From NCBI GenBank assembly GCA_900770345.1, contig CAAGKF010000207.1, positions 1-20,227 on the forward strand: 20,227 bases of DNA, written 5' to 3'. The position numbers were made by a program, and so were the translations under genes. Position 1 is the first letter of the stretch; each line of letters starts with the position of its first letter. Shown in pieces: positions 14,401-20,227 of this stretch. The DNA comes from Lachnospiraceae bacterium. Its GTDB lineage: Bacteria; Bacillota; Clostridia; Lachnospirales; Lachnospiraceae. The notes beneath the pieces were generated by a model. The model worked only from the letters and a program-made list of their open reading frames with translations, did not search any database and was not told the DNA's origin.

Positions 14401-14410
14401 GCACAATGTA
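14395..14410. promoter_or_regulatory. 16-bp palindrome at the hnd operon start, candidate operator
   Basis: TACATTG-CA-CAATGTA has 7-bp arms in exact inverted repeat around a 2-bp centre. It overlaps the expected -10/start region of the structural operon and lies 25 bases before the hndA start codon. Its placement suits a repressor. It does not match the Rex consensus TTGTTAA-N4-TTAACAA, and the binding protein is unknown. Confidence 0.5.
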
Positions 14411-14435
14411 CAACTAGTGAGGAGGTAAAGCAAAG

Positions 14436-14930
14436 ATGGCTTGCAAAAAACAAACCGTTCCTTTCAGAGGAACACCTGAGCAGGAAGCAGCGCTGAAAGC
14501 AGCAATCGCCGAGCTCAAGGATCAGCCTGGTTCTCTCATGCCGGTTATGCAGAGAGCTCAGGAAATTTATGGTTATCTTCCTATCGAAGTGCAGACTATG
14601 ATATCTGATGAGATGGGTATTCCGCTGGAAAAAGTATATGGAGTATCCACATTTTATGCCCAGTTCGCATTACAGCCAAAGGGCAAATACAAGATTTCCG
14701 TCTGTCTTGGTACGGCATGTTACGTAAAGGGTTCCGGCGAAATTTTCAAGAAACTGGAAGAATTGCTGGGCATCACCAACGGTGAGTGCACGGCAGATGG
14801 CAAATTCTCTCTGGATTCCTGCCGATGCGTCGGTGCCTGCGGACTTGCTCCCGTTATGATGATCAACGGTGAAGTATACGGAAGACTGACAGTTGATGAT
14901 ATTCCCGGCATTTTAGCCAAGTACAACTAA
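14436..14930 (+). CDS. hndA: NuoE/HndA-like [2Fe-2S] subunit of NAD-linked bifurcating [FeFe]-hydrogenase
   Basis: The 164-residue thioredoxin-fold iron-sulfur subunit (HndA of Desulfovibrio fructosovorans, HydC of Thermotoga). An N-terminal helical bundle (PGSLMPVMQRAQEIYGYLP) precedes the fold. The four cluster cysteines are C90 and C95 (CLGTAC) and C131 and C135 (CVGAC), the normal NuoE spacing. It passes electrons near the NAD(H)/FMN site of the NuoF-like subunit. The start follows GAGGAGGT. It is first in the structural operon; the GHKL ATPase gene follows after 4 bases. Soluble cytoplasmic complex. Confidence 0.95.
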   Translation: MACKKQTVPFRGTPEQEAALKAAIAELKDQPGSLMPVMQRAQEIYGYLPIEVQTMISDEMGIPLEKVYGVSTFYAQFALQPKGKYKISVCLGTACYVKGSGEIFKKLEELLGITNGECTADGKFSLDSCRCVGACGLAPVMMINGEVYGRLTVDDIPGILAKYN

Positions 14931-14934
14931 GCCT

Positions 14935-15492
14935 ATGATGACAGAGATTTCCCTGAATGTATTGGATGTATCGGAGAACTCCACCAGGGCCGGCGCCTCA
15001 TTGGTGACCATCGGGGTAACAGCTGATACGGCCGCTGACCGGCTTACTATCGTGATAGAGGATAATGGCTGTGGTATGACAGCCGAACAGGTGGCCCATG
15101 TAACGGACCCCTTTTTTACTACCAGAACTACGCGGAAGGTAGGTCTGGGGATCCCCTTTTTCAAATACGCCGCAGAAAGCACCGGCGGCAGCTTTCACAT
15201 CGAATCCGAACCCGGAAAAGGCACTGTCGTGACTGCCGTTTTCGGGCTGTCGCACATTGACAGGATGCCTTTGGGCGATATGAATGCCACCATACACAAT
15301 CTGATCGTGTATCATCCTGACACGGATTTCTGCTATACATATACGTATAATAATTCGTCATTCACATTAGACACCCGGGAAATGCGGGAAATTCTGGGAG
15401 GCATTCCTCTCAACACACCCGAAATATCCGCTTACATAATGGAATATCTGAAAGAAAATCAACAGGAAACAGACGGCGGCGCACTTTTATGA
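14935..15492 (+). CDS. Stand-alone GHKL ATPase within the hydrogenase structural operon
   Basis: A 185-residue protein that is not a usual hydrogenase subunit. Residues 1-105 form a GHKL ATP-binding domain: N-box DVSENSTRAGAS with N15, G1 box EDNGCGM (D43, G45, G47), an F/lid stretch TDPFFTTRTTRKVGLGIP at 57-74, and GKGT near the domain end. The N-box ENS-x-RAGA resembles MutL-type ATPases as much as histidine kinases. There is no phospho-acceptor helix, membrane segment or response regulator nearby. The C-terminal 80 residues (from DRMPLGDMNATIHNLIV) are unrecognised and may be a docking part. It begins 4 bases after hndA without a clear ribosome site, so translation is probably coupled. It probably controls the complex; that is inference. 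Confidence 0.88.
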   Translation: MMTEISLNVLDVSENSTRAGASLVTIGVTADTAADRLTIVIEDNGCGMTAEQVAHVTDPFFTTRTTRKVGLGIPFFKYAAESTGGSFHIESEPGKGTVVTAVFGLSHIDRMPLGDMNATIHNLIVYHPDTDFCYTYTYNNSSFTLDTREMREILGGIPLNTPEISAYIMEYLKENQQETDGGALL

Positions 15493-15557
15493 GAGTTCCG
15501 CAATTTGTATTGCGCACAGGCGGCTGTGACAGGCTGCCGGACGCTTTTAACCCATAA
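15489..15557 (+). CDS. Possible 22-residue leader/small peptide, ATGA-overlapped
   Basis: An ATG at 15489-15491 overlaps the stop of the GHKL gene (ATGA) and opens a 22-codon frame (MRVPQFVLRTGGCDRLP..., ending AFNP) with a TAA at 15555-15557, before the hndB ribosome site. Overlap suggests it could be translated by re-initiation. It may equally be a chance frame in an 80-base spacer or a decayed gene end. No similarity is recognised. Confidence 0.2.
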   Translation: MRVPQFVLRTGGCDRLPDAFNP

Positions 15558-15574
15558 CAAGGAGGAAGAATCGC

Positions 15575-15952
15575 ATGAAAACTCTTGCTGAATTACAGGC
15601 AATCAGAGAAAGAATGCAGAATCAGGTAAACCTGCGTGCTGAGGATCACAACCATACACGTGTGGTAGTAGGCATGGCTACCTGCGGTATCGCCGCAGGC
15701 GCAAGACCGGTTCTGAATACACTGGCACAGGAAGTTCAGTCCAGAGGACTGACAGACAAGATCTCCGTAACCCAGACAGGCTGTATCGGCTTATGTCAGT
15801 ATGAGCCGATCGTTGAGGTTATGGAACCCGGAAAAGACAAGATCACTTACGTTAAGATGAATCCTGAAAAGGCTCTCGAAGTGATTGAGCGCCATCTGGT
15901 AGGCGGACATCCCGTTGAAAAGTACACCATGGGCGCATCAGGAATGAAATAA
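15575..15952 (+). CDS. hndB: HndB-like thioredoxin-fold [2Fe-2S] subunit of the hydrogenase
   Basis: A 125-residue ferredoxin-like subunit, the size of HndB in the HndABCD complex. An N-terminal helix (TLAELQAIRERMQNQVNLR) precedes the thioredoxin-like fold. The cluster region shows ATCGIAAGAR with C37 and TGCIGLC with C70 and C74. Only three cysteines are present; the second position of the usual first pair is missing, so cluster ligation may involve a non-Cys residue or the cluster may be absent. GAGRP-like turns and the C-terminal helix fit the family. An AAGGAGG ribosome site is upstream. It lies between the GHKL ATPase gene and hndC. Confidence 0.88.
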   Translation: MKTLAELQAIRERMQNQVNLRAEDHNHTRVVVGMATCGIAAGARPVLNTLAQEVQSRGLTDKISVTQTGCIGLCQYEPIVEVMEPGKDKITYVKMNPEKALEVIERHLVGGHPVEKYTMGASGMK

Positions 15953-15967
15953 AAGGAGGAAAGCACC

Positions 15968-17758
15968 ATGTATCGTTCACATGTATTGGTCTGCGGTGGT
16001 ACCGGATGTACTTCCTCCGGAAGCCCACAGATTATGGAAGCTTTAAAAACTGAAATCAAGAAACAGGGTCTGGAGGATGAGATCGCGGTAGTTGAGACCG
16101 GATGTCATGGTCTCTGCGCACTTGGCCCCATTATGATCGTATATCCTGAGGCTACCTTCTATTCCATGGTACAGCCTGACGATATCCCCGAGATCGTATC
16201 CGAACACCTGTTAAAAGGCCGTGTTGTTACACGTCTTCTGTACCAGGAGACCGTAAGCTCAACAGGCGGAATCAAGGCATTAAGCGACACCGATTTCTAC
16301 AAGAAGCAGCATCGTATCGCCCTGCGCAACTGCGGTGTTATCAACCCTGAAAATATTGAAGAGTACATCGGTACCGGCGGTTATCAGGCTCTGGGCAAGG
16401 TTCTGACCGAAATGACCCCTGACGATGTGATCCAGACACTTCTGGATTCCGGTCTTCGCGGACGCGGCGGCGGCGGCTTCCCGACCGGTCTGAAATGGAA
16501 ACTGTGCAAGCAGAACGATGCTGATCAGAAGTATGTATGCTGCAACGCCGATGAGGGCGACCCCGGCGCATTTATGGACCGTTCCGTTCTTGAGGGCGAT
16601 CCTCACGCTGTTCTGGAAGCCATGGCTATCGCCGGCTATGCAATCGGCGCAAATCAGGGCTATATCTACGTTCGTGCTGAGTATCCCATCGCTGTAGAAC
16701 GTCTGAAGATCGCTATCAAGCAGGCTCGCGAGATGGAACTGCTGGGCAAGAACATTTTCGGCACCGGCTTCGACTTTGACATTGACCTGCGTCTGGGCGC
16801 AGGAGCTTTCGTCTGCGGCGAGGAGACCGCCCTTATGACCTCCATCGAGGGCAAGAGAGGCGAGCCGAGACCGAGACCTCCGTTCCCTGCTCTGAAGGGT
16901 CTGTTCGGAAAGCCAACCATTCTGAATAACGTTGAGACCTATGCGAACATTCCTCAGATCATCTTAAACGGTCCGGAATGGTTTGCTTCCATGGGTACGG
17001 AAAAGTCCAAGGGAACCAAGGTATTCGCACTGGGCGGCAAGATCAACAACACAGGTCTGGTAGAGGTTCCTATGGGTACTACTCTGCGCACCGTTATCGA
17101 AGAGATCGGCGGCGGTATTCCCAAGGGCAAGAAGTTCAAGGCGGCTCAGACCGGCGGACCTTCCGGCGGATGCATCCCGGCTGAGCATTTTGATATTCCG
17201 ATCGACTATGACAACCTGATCGCCATCGGTTCCATGATGGGTTCCGGCGGTCTGATCGTTATGGACGAAGATGACTGTATGGTAGATATCGCAAAATTCT
17301 TCCTGGAGTTCACAGTAGAGGAATCCTGCGGTAAGTGTACAGCCTGCCGTATCGGCACCAAGCGTATGCTGGAGATCCTTACCAAGATCACCAAGGGCCA
17401 GGCTGAGATGGCTGACCTTGATAAGCTGGAAGAGCTCTGCTACTATGTAAAAGCCAACTCCCTCTGCGGTCTGGGACAGACGGCACCGAACCCCGTCCTT
17501 TCCACACTGCGTTATTTCCATGATGAATACGAGGCACACATCAAAGAGAAGCGCTGTCCGGCCGGCGTATGTAAGGCCCTTCTGTCCTACAATATCGACC
17601 GTGACAAGTGCCGCGGATGTACCCTGTGTGCACGTAACTGTCCTGCCGGAGCGATCATCGGTTCTGTTAAGAACCCGCATATCATTGACCAGACCAAGTG
17701 TATCAAGTGCGGCGCTTGTATGGAAAAATGTAAGTTCGGCGCAATCTACAAGAAATAA
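15968..17758 (+). CDS. hndC: NuoF/HndC-like flavoprotein subunit (NADH-binding, bifurcating) of [FeFe]-hydrogenase
   Basis: The 596-residue diaphorase subunit (HydB of Thermotoga). N-terminal thioredoxin-fold [2Fe-2S] domain: C9, C14, C46, C50. Then a NuoF core with the FMN/NADH site GLRGRGGGGF at 162-171, NADEGDPGAFMDR, an SLBB-type region, and the [4Fe-4S] ligands C454, C457, C460 and C500. Two C-terminal ferredoxin motifs: C548-551-554-558 and C578-581-584-588. This domain order is typical of bifurcating HydB/HndC proteins, in which the flavin is thought to split electrons between NAD and ferredoxin. An AAAGGAGG ribosome site precedes it; hndD follows after 18 bases. Confidence 0.96.
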   Translation: MYRSHVLVCGGTGCTSSGSPQIMEALKTEIKKQGLEDEIAVVETGCHGLCALGPIMIVYPEATFYSMVQPDDIPEIVSEHLLKGRVVTRLLYQETVSSTGGIKALSDTDFYKKQHRIALRNCGVINPENIEEYIGTGGYQALGKVLTEMTPDDVIQTLLDSGLRGRGGGGFPTGLKWKLCKQNDADQKYVCCNADEGDPGAFMDRSVLEGDPHAVLEAMAIAGYAIGANQGYIYVRAEYPIAVERLKIAIKQAREMELLGKNIFGTGFDFDIDLRLGAGAFVCGEETALMTSIEGKRGEPRPRPPFPALKGLFGKPTILNNVETYANIPQIILNGPEWFASMGTEKSKGTKVFALGGKINNTGLVEVPMGTTLRTVIEEIGGGIPKGKKFKAAQTGGPSGGCIPAEHFDIPIDYDNLIAIGSMMGSGGLIVMDEDDCMVDIAKFFLEFTVEESCGKCTACRIGTKRMLEILTKITKGQAEMADLDKLEELCYYVKANSLCGLGQTAPNPVLSTLRYFHDEYEAHIKEKRCPAGVCKALLSYNIDRDKCRGCTLCARNCPAGAIIGSVKNPHIIDQTKCIKCGACMEKCKFGAIYKK

Positions 17759-17776
17759 AGGAGGCTGGAAGACACA

Positions 17777-19522
17777 ATGGAGACAATTAATCTTAAAATC
17801 AACGGCATCGAAGTCACCGCTCCCAAGGGCTCCACGATCCTTGAGGCCGCAAGACTGGCGCACATCGAGATTCCGACTCTGTGTTTCTTAAAGGAGATCA
17901 ATGAGATCGGCGCCTGCCGTGTCTGTATCGTAGAATTAAAGAACGGAAAACTGGTTACTTCCTGCGTATATCCTGCCGAGGAAGGTATGGAAGTATTTAC
18001 CAATACACCAAGGGTTATGGATTCCCGGAAAAAGACTGTTCAGCTGCTCTTATCCAACCATAACCGCTCCTGCCTGTCCTGCGTACGCAGCGGACACTGC
18101 GAGCTTCAGGAACTGGCTCACGACCTGGGCGTAGAAGATGAAGGCTACTATGACGGAGAAAAATCTTCTTCCGAGATCGATACCTCCGCTGCCCATATGA
18201 TCCGCGACAACAGCAAATGTATCCTGTGCCGCCGCTGCGTGGCAGTCTGCGAGAATGTGCAGGGAATCGGCGTAATCGGCGCCAACAACCGCGGCTTCGC
18301 CACAGAGATCGGCTCCGCTTTCGAAATGGGTCTGGGAGAGACCTCCTGCGTATCCTGCGGACAGTGTATTGCCGTATGTCCTACCGGCGCACTGCAGGAG
18401 AAGGACAGCACAGCTGATGTATTCGCAGCAATTGCAGATCCGAAGAAGCACGTAATCGTACAGACCGCTCCCGCAGTCCGCGCAGGACTGGGCGAGGAAT
18501 TCGGTCTTCCTATCGGCACCAATGTAGAGGGCAAGCTGGCCGCAGCTCTGCGCCGTCTGGGCTTTGACAAGGTATTCGACACCAACTTCTCCGCTGACCT
18601 GACCATTATGGAGGAGGCTCACGAATTTGTTGAGCGTGTACAGAACGGCGGTGTTCTTCCGATGATCACCTCCTGTTCACCAGGCTGGATCAAATACTGC
18701 GAGCACTATTTCCCGGATATGACCGAGAATCTGTCCTCCTGTAAATCTCCGCAGCAGATGTTCGGCGCCATCGCCAAATCCTATTATGCCGAGAAGATGG
18801 GCATTGATCCGAAGGATATCGTAAGCGTCAGCATCATGCCATGTACAGCAAAGAAATTCGAGATCGGACGTGATGATCAGGCCGCAAACGGCGTGCCGGA
18901 TGTAGATATCTCCCTTACCACCAGAGAGCTGGCAAGAATGATCAAGAAGGCTCGCATCCGCTTCCTGGAGCTGCCCGATGAAACCTTTGACGAGCCTCTG
19001 GGACTTGGTACAGGCGCAGCTGTTATCTTCGGTGCTACCGGCGGCGTTATGGAGGCAGCTCTCAGAACCGCTGTTGAGACTCTGACCGGCGAGGAACTTC
19101 CAAAGCTTGACTTCGTTGAGGTTCGCGGAACCAAGGGCATCAAGGAAGCTACCTACAACGTTGCAGGCATGGATGTTAAGGTTGCTGTTGCTTCCGGTCT
19201 TGGAAACGCAAGAGAACTGTTAAACAAGGTAAAATCCGGTGAGGCAGATTATCACTTTATCGAGATCATGGGATGCCCCGGCGGCTGCGTAAACGGCGGC
19301 GGCCAGCCTCAGCAGCCCGGATATATCCGCAATACCGTAGATATCCGCGGCTTAAGAGCCAAAGTCCTTTATGATCTGGACTCTAACAACCCGATCCGCA
19401 AATCTCACGAAAATCCGGCTATCAAGGAGCTTTATGCTACCTACCTTGGCGAACCCGGAAGTGAGAAAGCGCATCACCTTCTGCACACCACCTATGTAAA
19501 GAGAAGCATCAATAAACATTGA
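17777..19522 (+). CDS. hndD: [FeFe]-hydrogenase catalytic subunit (HndD/HydA, NADH-dependent type)
   Basis: The 581-residue H2-producing/oxidising subunit. N-terminal [2Fe-2S] domain C36, C47, C50, C63; His-ligated [4Fe-4S] H95, C99, C102, C108; two [4Fe-4S] motifs C148-151-154-158 and C191-194-197-201. The H-cluster domain has motifs TSCSPGW at 298-304, MPCTAKKFE with C356, and MGCPGGCVNGGGQP with C500 and C504. The C-terminus keeps SHENPAIKELY. In the first motif the second Cys of the common TSCCPGW is Ser301. It ends the operon at a strong terminator. Maturases HydE, HydF and HydG are not in this window. Confidence 0.97.
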   Translation: METINLKINGIEVTAPKGSTILEAARLAHIEIPTLCFLKEINEIGACRVCIVELKNGKLVTSCVYPAEEGMEVFTNTPRVMDSRKKTVQLLLSNHNRSCLSCVRSGHCELQELAHDLGVEDEGYYDGEKSSSEIDTSAAHMIRDNSKCILCRRCVAVCENVQGIGVIGANNRGFATEIGSAFEMGLGETSCVSCGQCIAVCPTGALQEKDSTADVFAAIADPKKHVIVQTAPAVRAGLGEEFGLPIGTNVEGKLAAALRRLGFDKVFDTNFSADLTIMEEAHEFVERVQNGGVLPMITSCSPGWIKYCEHYFPDMTENLSSCKSPQQMFGAIAKSYYAEKMGIDPKDIVSVSIMPCTAKKFEIGRDDQAANGVPDVDISLTTRELARMIKKARIRFLELPDETFDEPLGLGTGAAVIFGATGGVMEAALRTAVETLTGEELPKLDFVEVRGTKGIKEATYNVAGMDVKVAVASGLGNARELLNKVKSGEADYHFIEIMGCPGGCVNGGGQPQQPGYIRNTVDIRGLRAKVLYDLDSNNPIRKSHENPAIKELYATYLGEPGSEKAHHLLHTTYVKRSINKH

Positions 19523-19549
19523 TGTGCCGTCTAACAGATTACAGGCTGT

Positions 19550-19602
19550 AAACAGAAAACAGCGGCCGGGGGAGCACTCCCCTGAGCCGCTGTTTTCTGT
19601 TT
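19550..19602. terminator. Bidirectional intrinsic terminator after hndD
   Basis: A 17-bp perfect stem, AAACAGAAAACAGCGGC against GCCGCTGTTTTCTGTTT, encloses an inner GGGGAG/CTCCCC stem. The stem carries its own A- and T-rich ends. It separates the convergent ends of hndD and the HD-domain gene. Confidence 0.88.
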
Positions 19603-19619
19603 GCCTGTCTTATGATCCG

Positions 19620-20087
19620 TCAGTCTTTCAGTGTTCCAAAATGTGTTTCAAACCAGGGATTCAGATCAGGATTGGCATCCAGAAGCAAACGTATGACTTT
19701 CCTGCATCTTTCCTCCAGAGAAAACGTCTGGAAAGACAGCTTCTTTACACGAAAGATATCTTTATTGTCCATAACCTCAGCCAGTTTCACCTTGGCCGCA
19801 GTTTCATTAGTGGAAATATCATCAATATAATCAAAATAGGTCAGGCTGTTTCTTCTGGTCAGCTGGTCAATACATTCCGCCACCTCCCGGGAGAATCCCG
19901 CCTCGCTGAGCTCATAAACCTTTACCTCCGTATCCTCCGTCACATCGTGAAGGACAGCTACGGTCCGCTCAAAATCCGTATCCATCATCTGAGCCACGCG
20001 GATCGCATGTTCAATATAAGGCGTACCGTTTTCATTCTTCAGATTTTTCAGCTTCTCAGTTGCAAATTCCAATGCCCTCTCATACAT
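19620..20087 (-). CDS. HD-domain hydrolase resembling SpoT/MESH1 small alarmone hydrolases
   Basis: A 155-residue HD-domain protein with H27 (YIEHAIRVA), the H47-D48 pair followed by E51-D52 (LHDVTEDTEV), and a VKLAEVMDNKD stretch at 100-110. This order matches the hydrolase half of SpoT and small alarmone hydrolases (HD, ED, then N/D motif). In those, the stretch normally reads LAD; here it is LAE (E104), a possible change at a metal ligand. The start at 20087 is 8 bases after GGGAG; a GTG at 20096 is less likely. Promoter at 20148-20176. (p)ppGpp or another phosphorylated nucleotide is a plausible substrate, but this cannot be told from sequence. It is transcribed towards the hnd operon. 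Confidence 0.85.
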   Translation of the reverse strand: MYERALEFATEKLKNLKNENGTPYIEHAIRVAQMMDTDFERTVAVLHDVTEDTEVKVYELSEAGFSREVAECIDQLTRRNSLTYFDYIDDISTNETAAKVKLAEVMDNKDIFRVKKLSFQTFSLEERCRKVIRLLLDANPDLNPWFETHFGTLKD

Positions 20088-20147
20088 AAATATCACTCCC
20101 TGCTATTCAGCAAAAACATAGGATGAACAGTTTCTGACTACATTAGA

Positions 20148-20176
20148 ATTTTACCATATTTCCCCGGTCTTCACAA
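20148..20176 (-). promoter_or_regulatory. Promoter of the HD-domain gene
   Basis: On the minus strand TTGTGA (20171-20176), a 17-bp spacer and TAAAAT (20148-20153, 5 of 6) preceded by TGG. The leader is about 55 bases. Further upstream an AACAGT/ACTGTT inverted repeat (20207-20222) lies at the window edge and may belong to it or to an unseen neighbour. Confidence 0.6.
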
Positions 20177-20227
20177 TAGCCCCCCAATGAAAGAAACGAA
20201 ATTTTCTAACAGTTGTTACTGTTTACG

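Noticed and set aside
14395..14410. Palindrome as a Rex (NADH-sensing) operator
   Set aside because: The sequence does not match TTGTTAA-N4-TTAACAA in arm sequence or spacing. It is kept only as an unassigned operator candidate.
16964..17863. Minus-strand open frame of 299 codons opposite hndC
   Set aside because: It is a shadow of the strongly conserved hndC/hndD coding strand. It has no recognisable family and crosses the hndC-hndD junction.

Overview
The window reads as chromosomal DNA of a strictly anaerobic Clostridia species, most likely a Lachnospiraceae-type gut anaerobe. This is inferred from the protein sequences, the strong AGGAGG ribosome sites, the sigma-A-like promoters, and the mix of a NAD-linked [FeFe]-hydrogenase, a folD/fchA pair and an alanine/glutamate-rich lipoprotein. 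The species cannot be fixed from sequence alone. I see no tRNA, rRNA, CRISPR array, insertion sequence, phage gene or known riboswitch. No gene-free stretch exceeds about 230 bases.

Layout. (1) 1-1556 (-): 3'-truncated ftsH, divergent from a MarR-type regulator (1749-2228, +), with back-to-back promoters around an interrupted inverted repeat. (2) 2288-4754 (-): a polar amino acid ABC importer (lipoprotein, permease, ATPase). It has its own promoter and an intrinsic terminator between the lipoprotein and permease genes. (3) 4866-10398 (-): sbcD-sbcC, then fchA-folD for one-carbon folate metabolism. This FolD lacks the lysine and glutamine needed for cyclohydrolase activity, and FchA next door can supply that step. 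(4) 10564-10797 (+): a small orphan gene with its own promoter and terminator. (5) 10890-14207 (-): five tightly packed genes: DRTGG protein, RsbW-like ATPase, HydS-like sensory [FeFe]-hydrogenase, second DRTGG protein, PHP phosphoesterase. (6) 14436-19522 (+), divergent from block 5: an HndABCD-type bifurcating hydrogenase operon with a stand-alone GHKL ATPase inserted between hndA and hndB. (7) 19620-20087 (-): a SpoT/MESH1-like HD hydrolase.

The most interesting region is 10890-19522. A catalytic H2/NAD(H)/ferredoxin hydrogenase is transcribed divergently from a putative H2- or redox-sensing module. That module has an H-cluster protein whose proton-relay cysteine is alanine, a GHKL ATPase/kinase, a phosphoesterase and two small DRTGG proteins; a second GHKL ATPase lies in the structural operon. 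A near-perfect 16-bp palindrome lies on the start region of the structural operon. I infer a sense-and-respond circuit that matches hydrogenase activity or expression to H2 or redox state. Sensory-type HydS proteins near bifurcating hydrogenases are known, but I do not know of an established signalling chemistry for this gene set.
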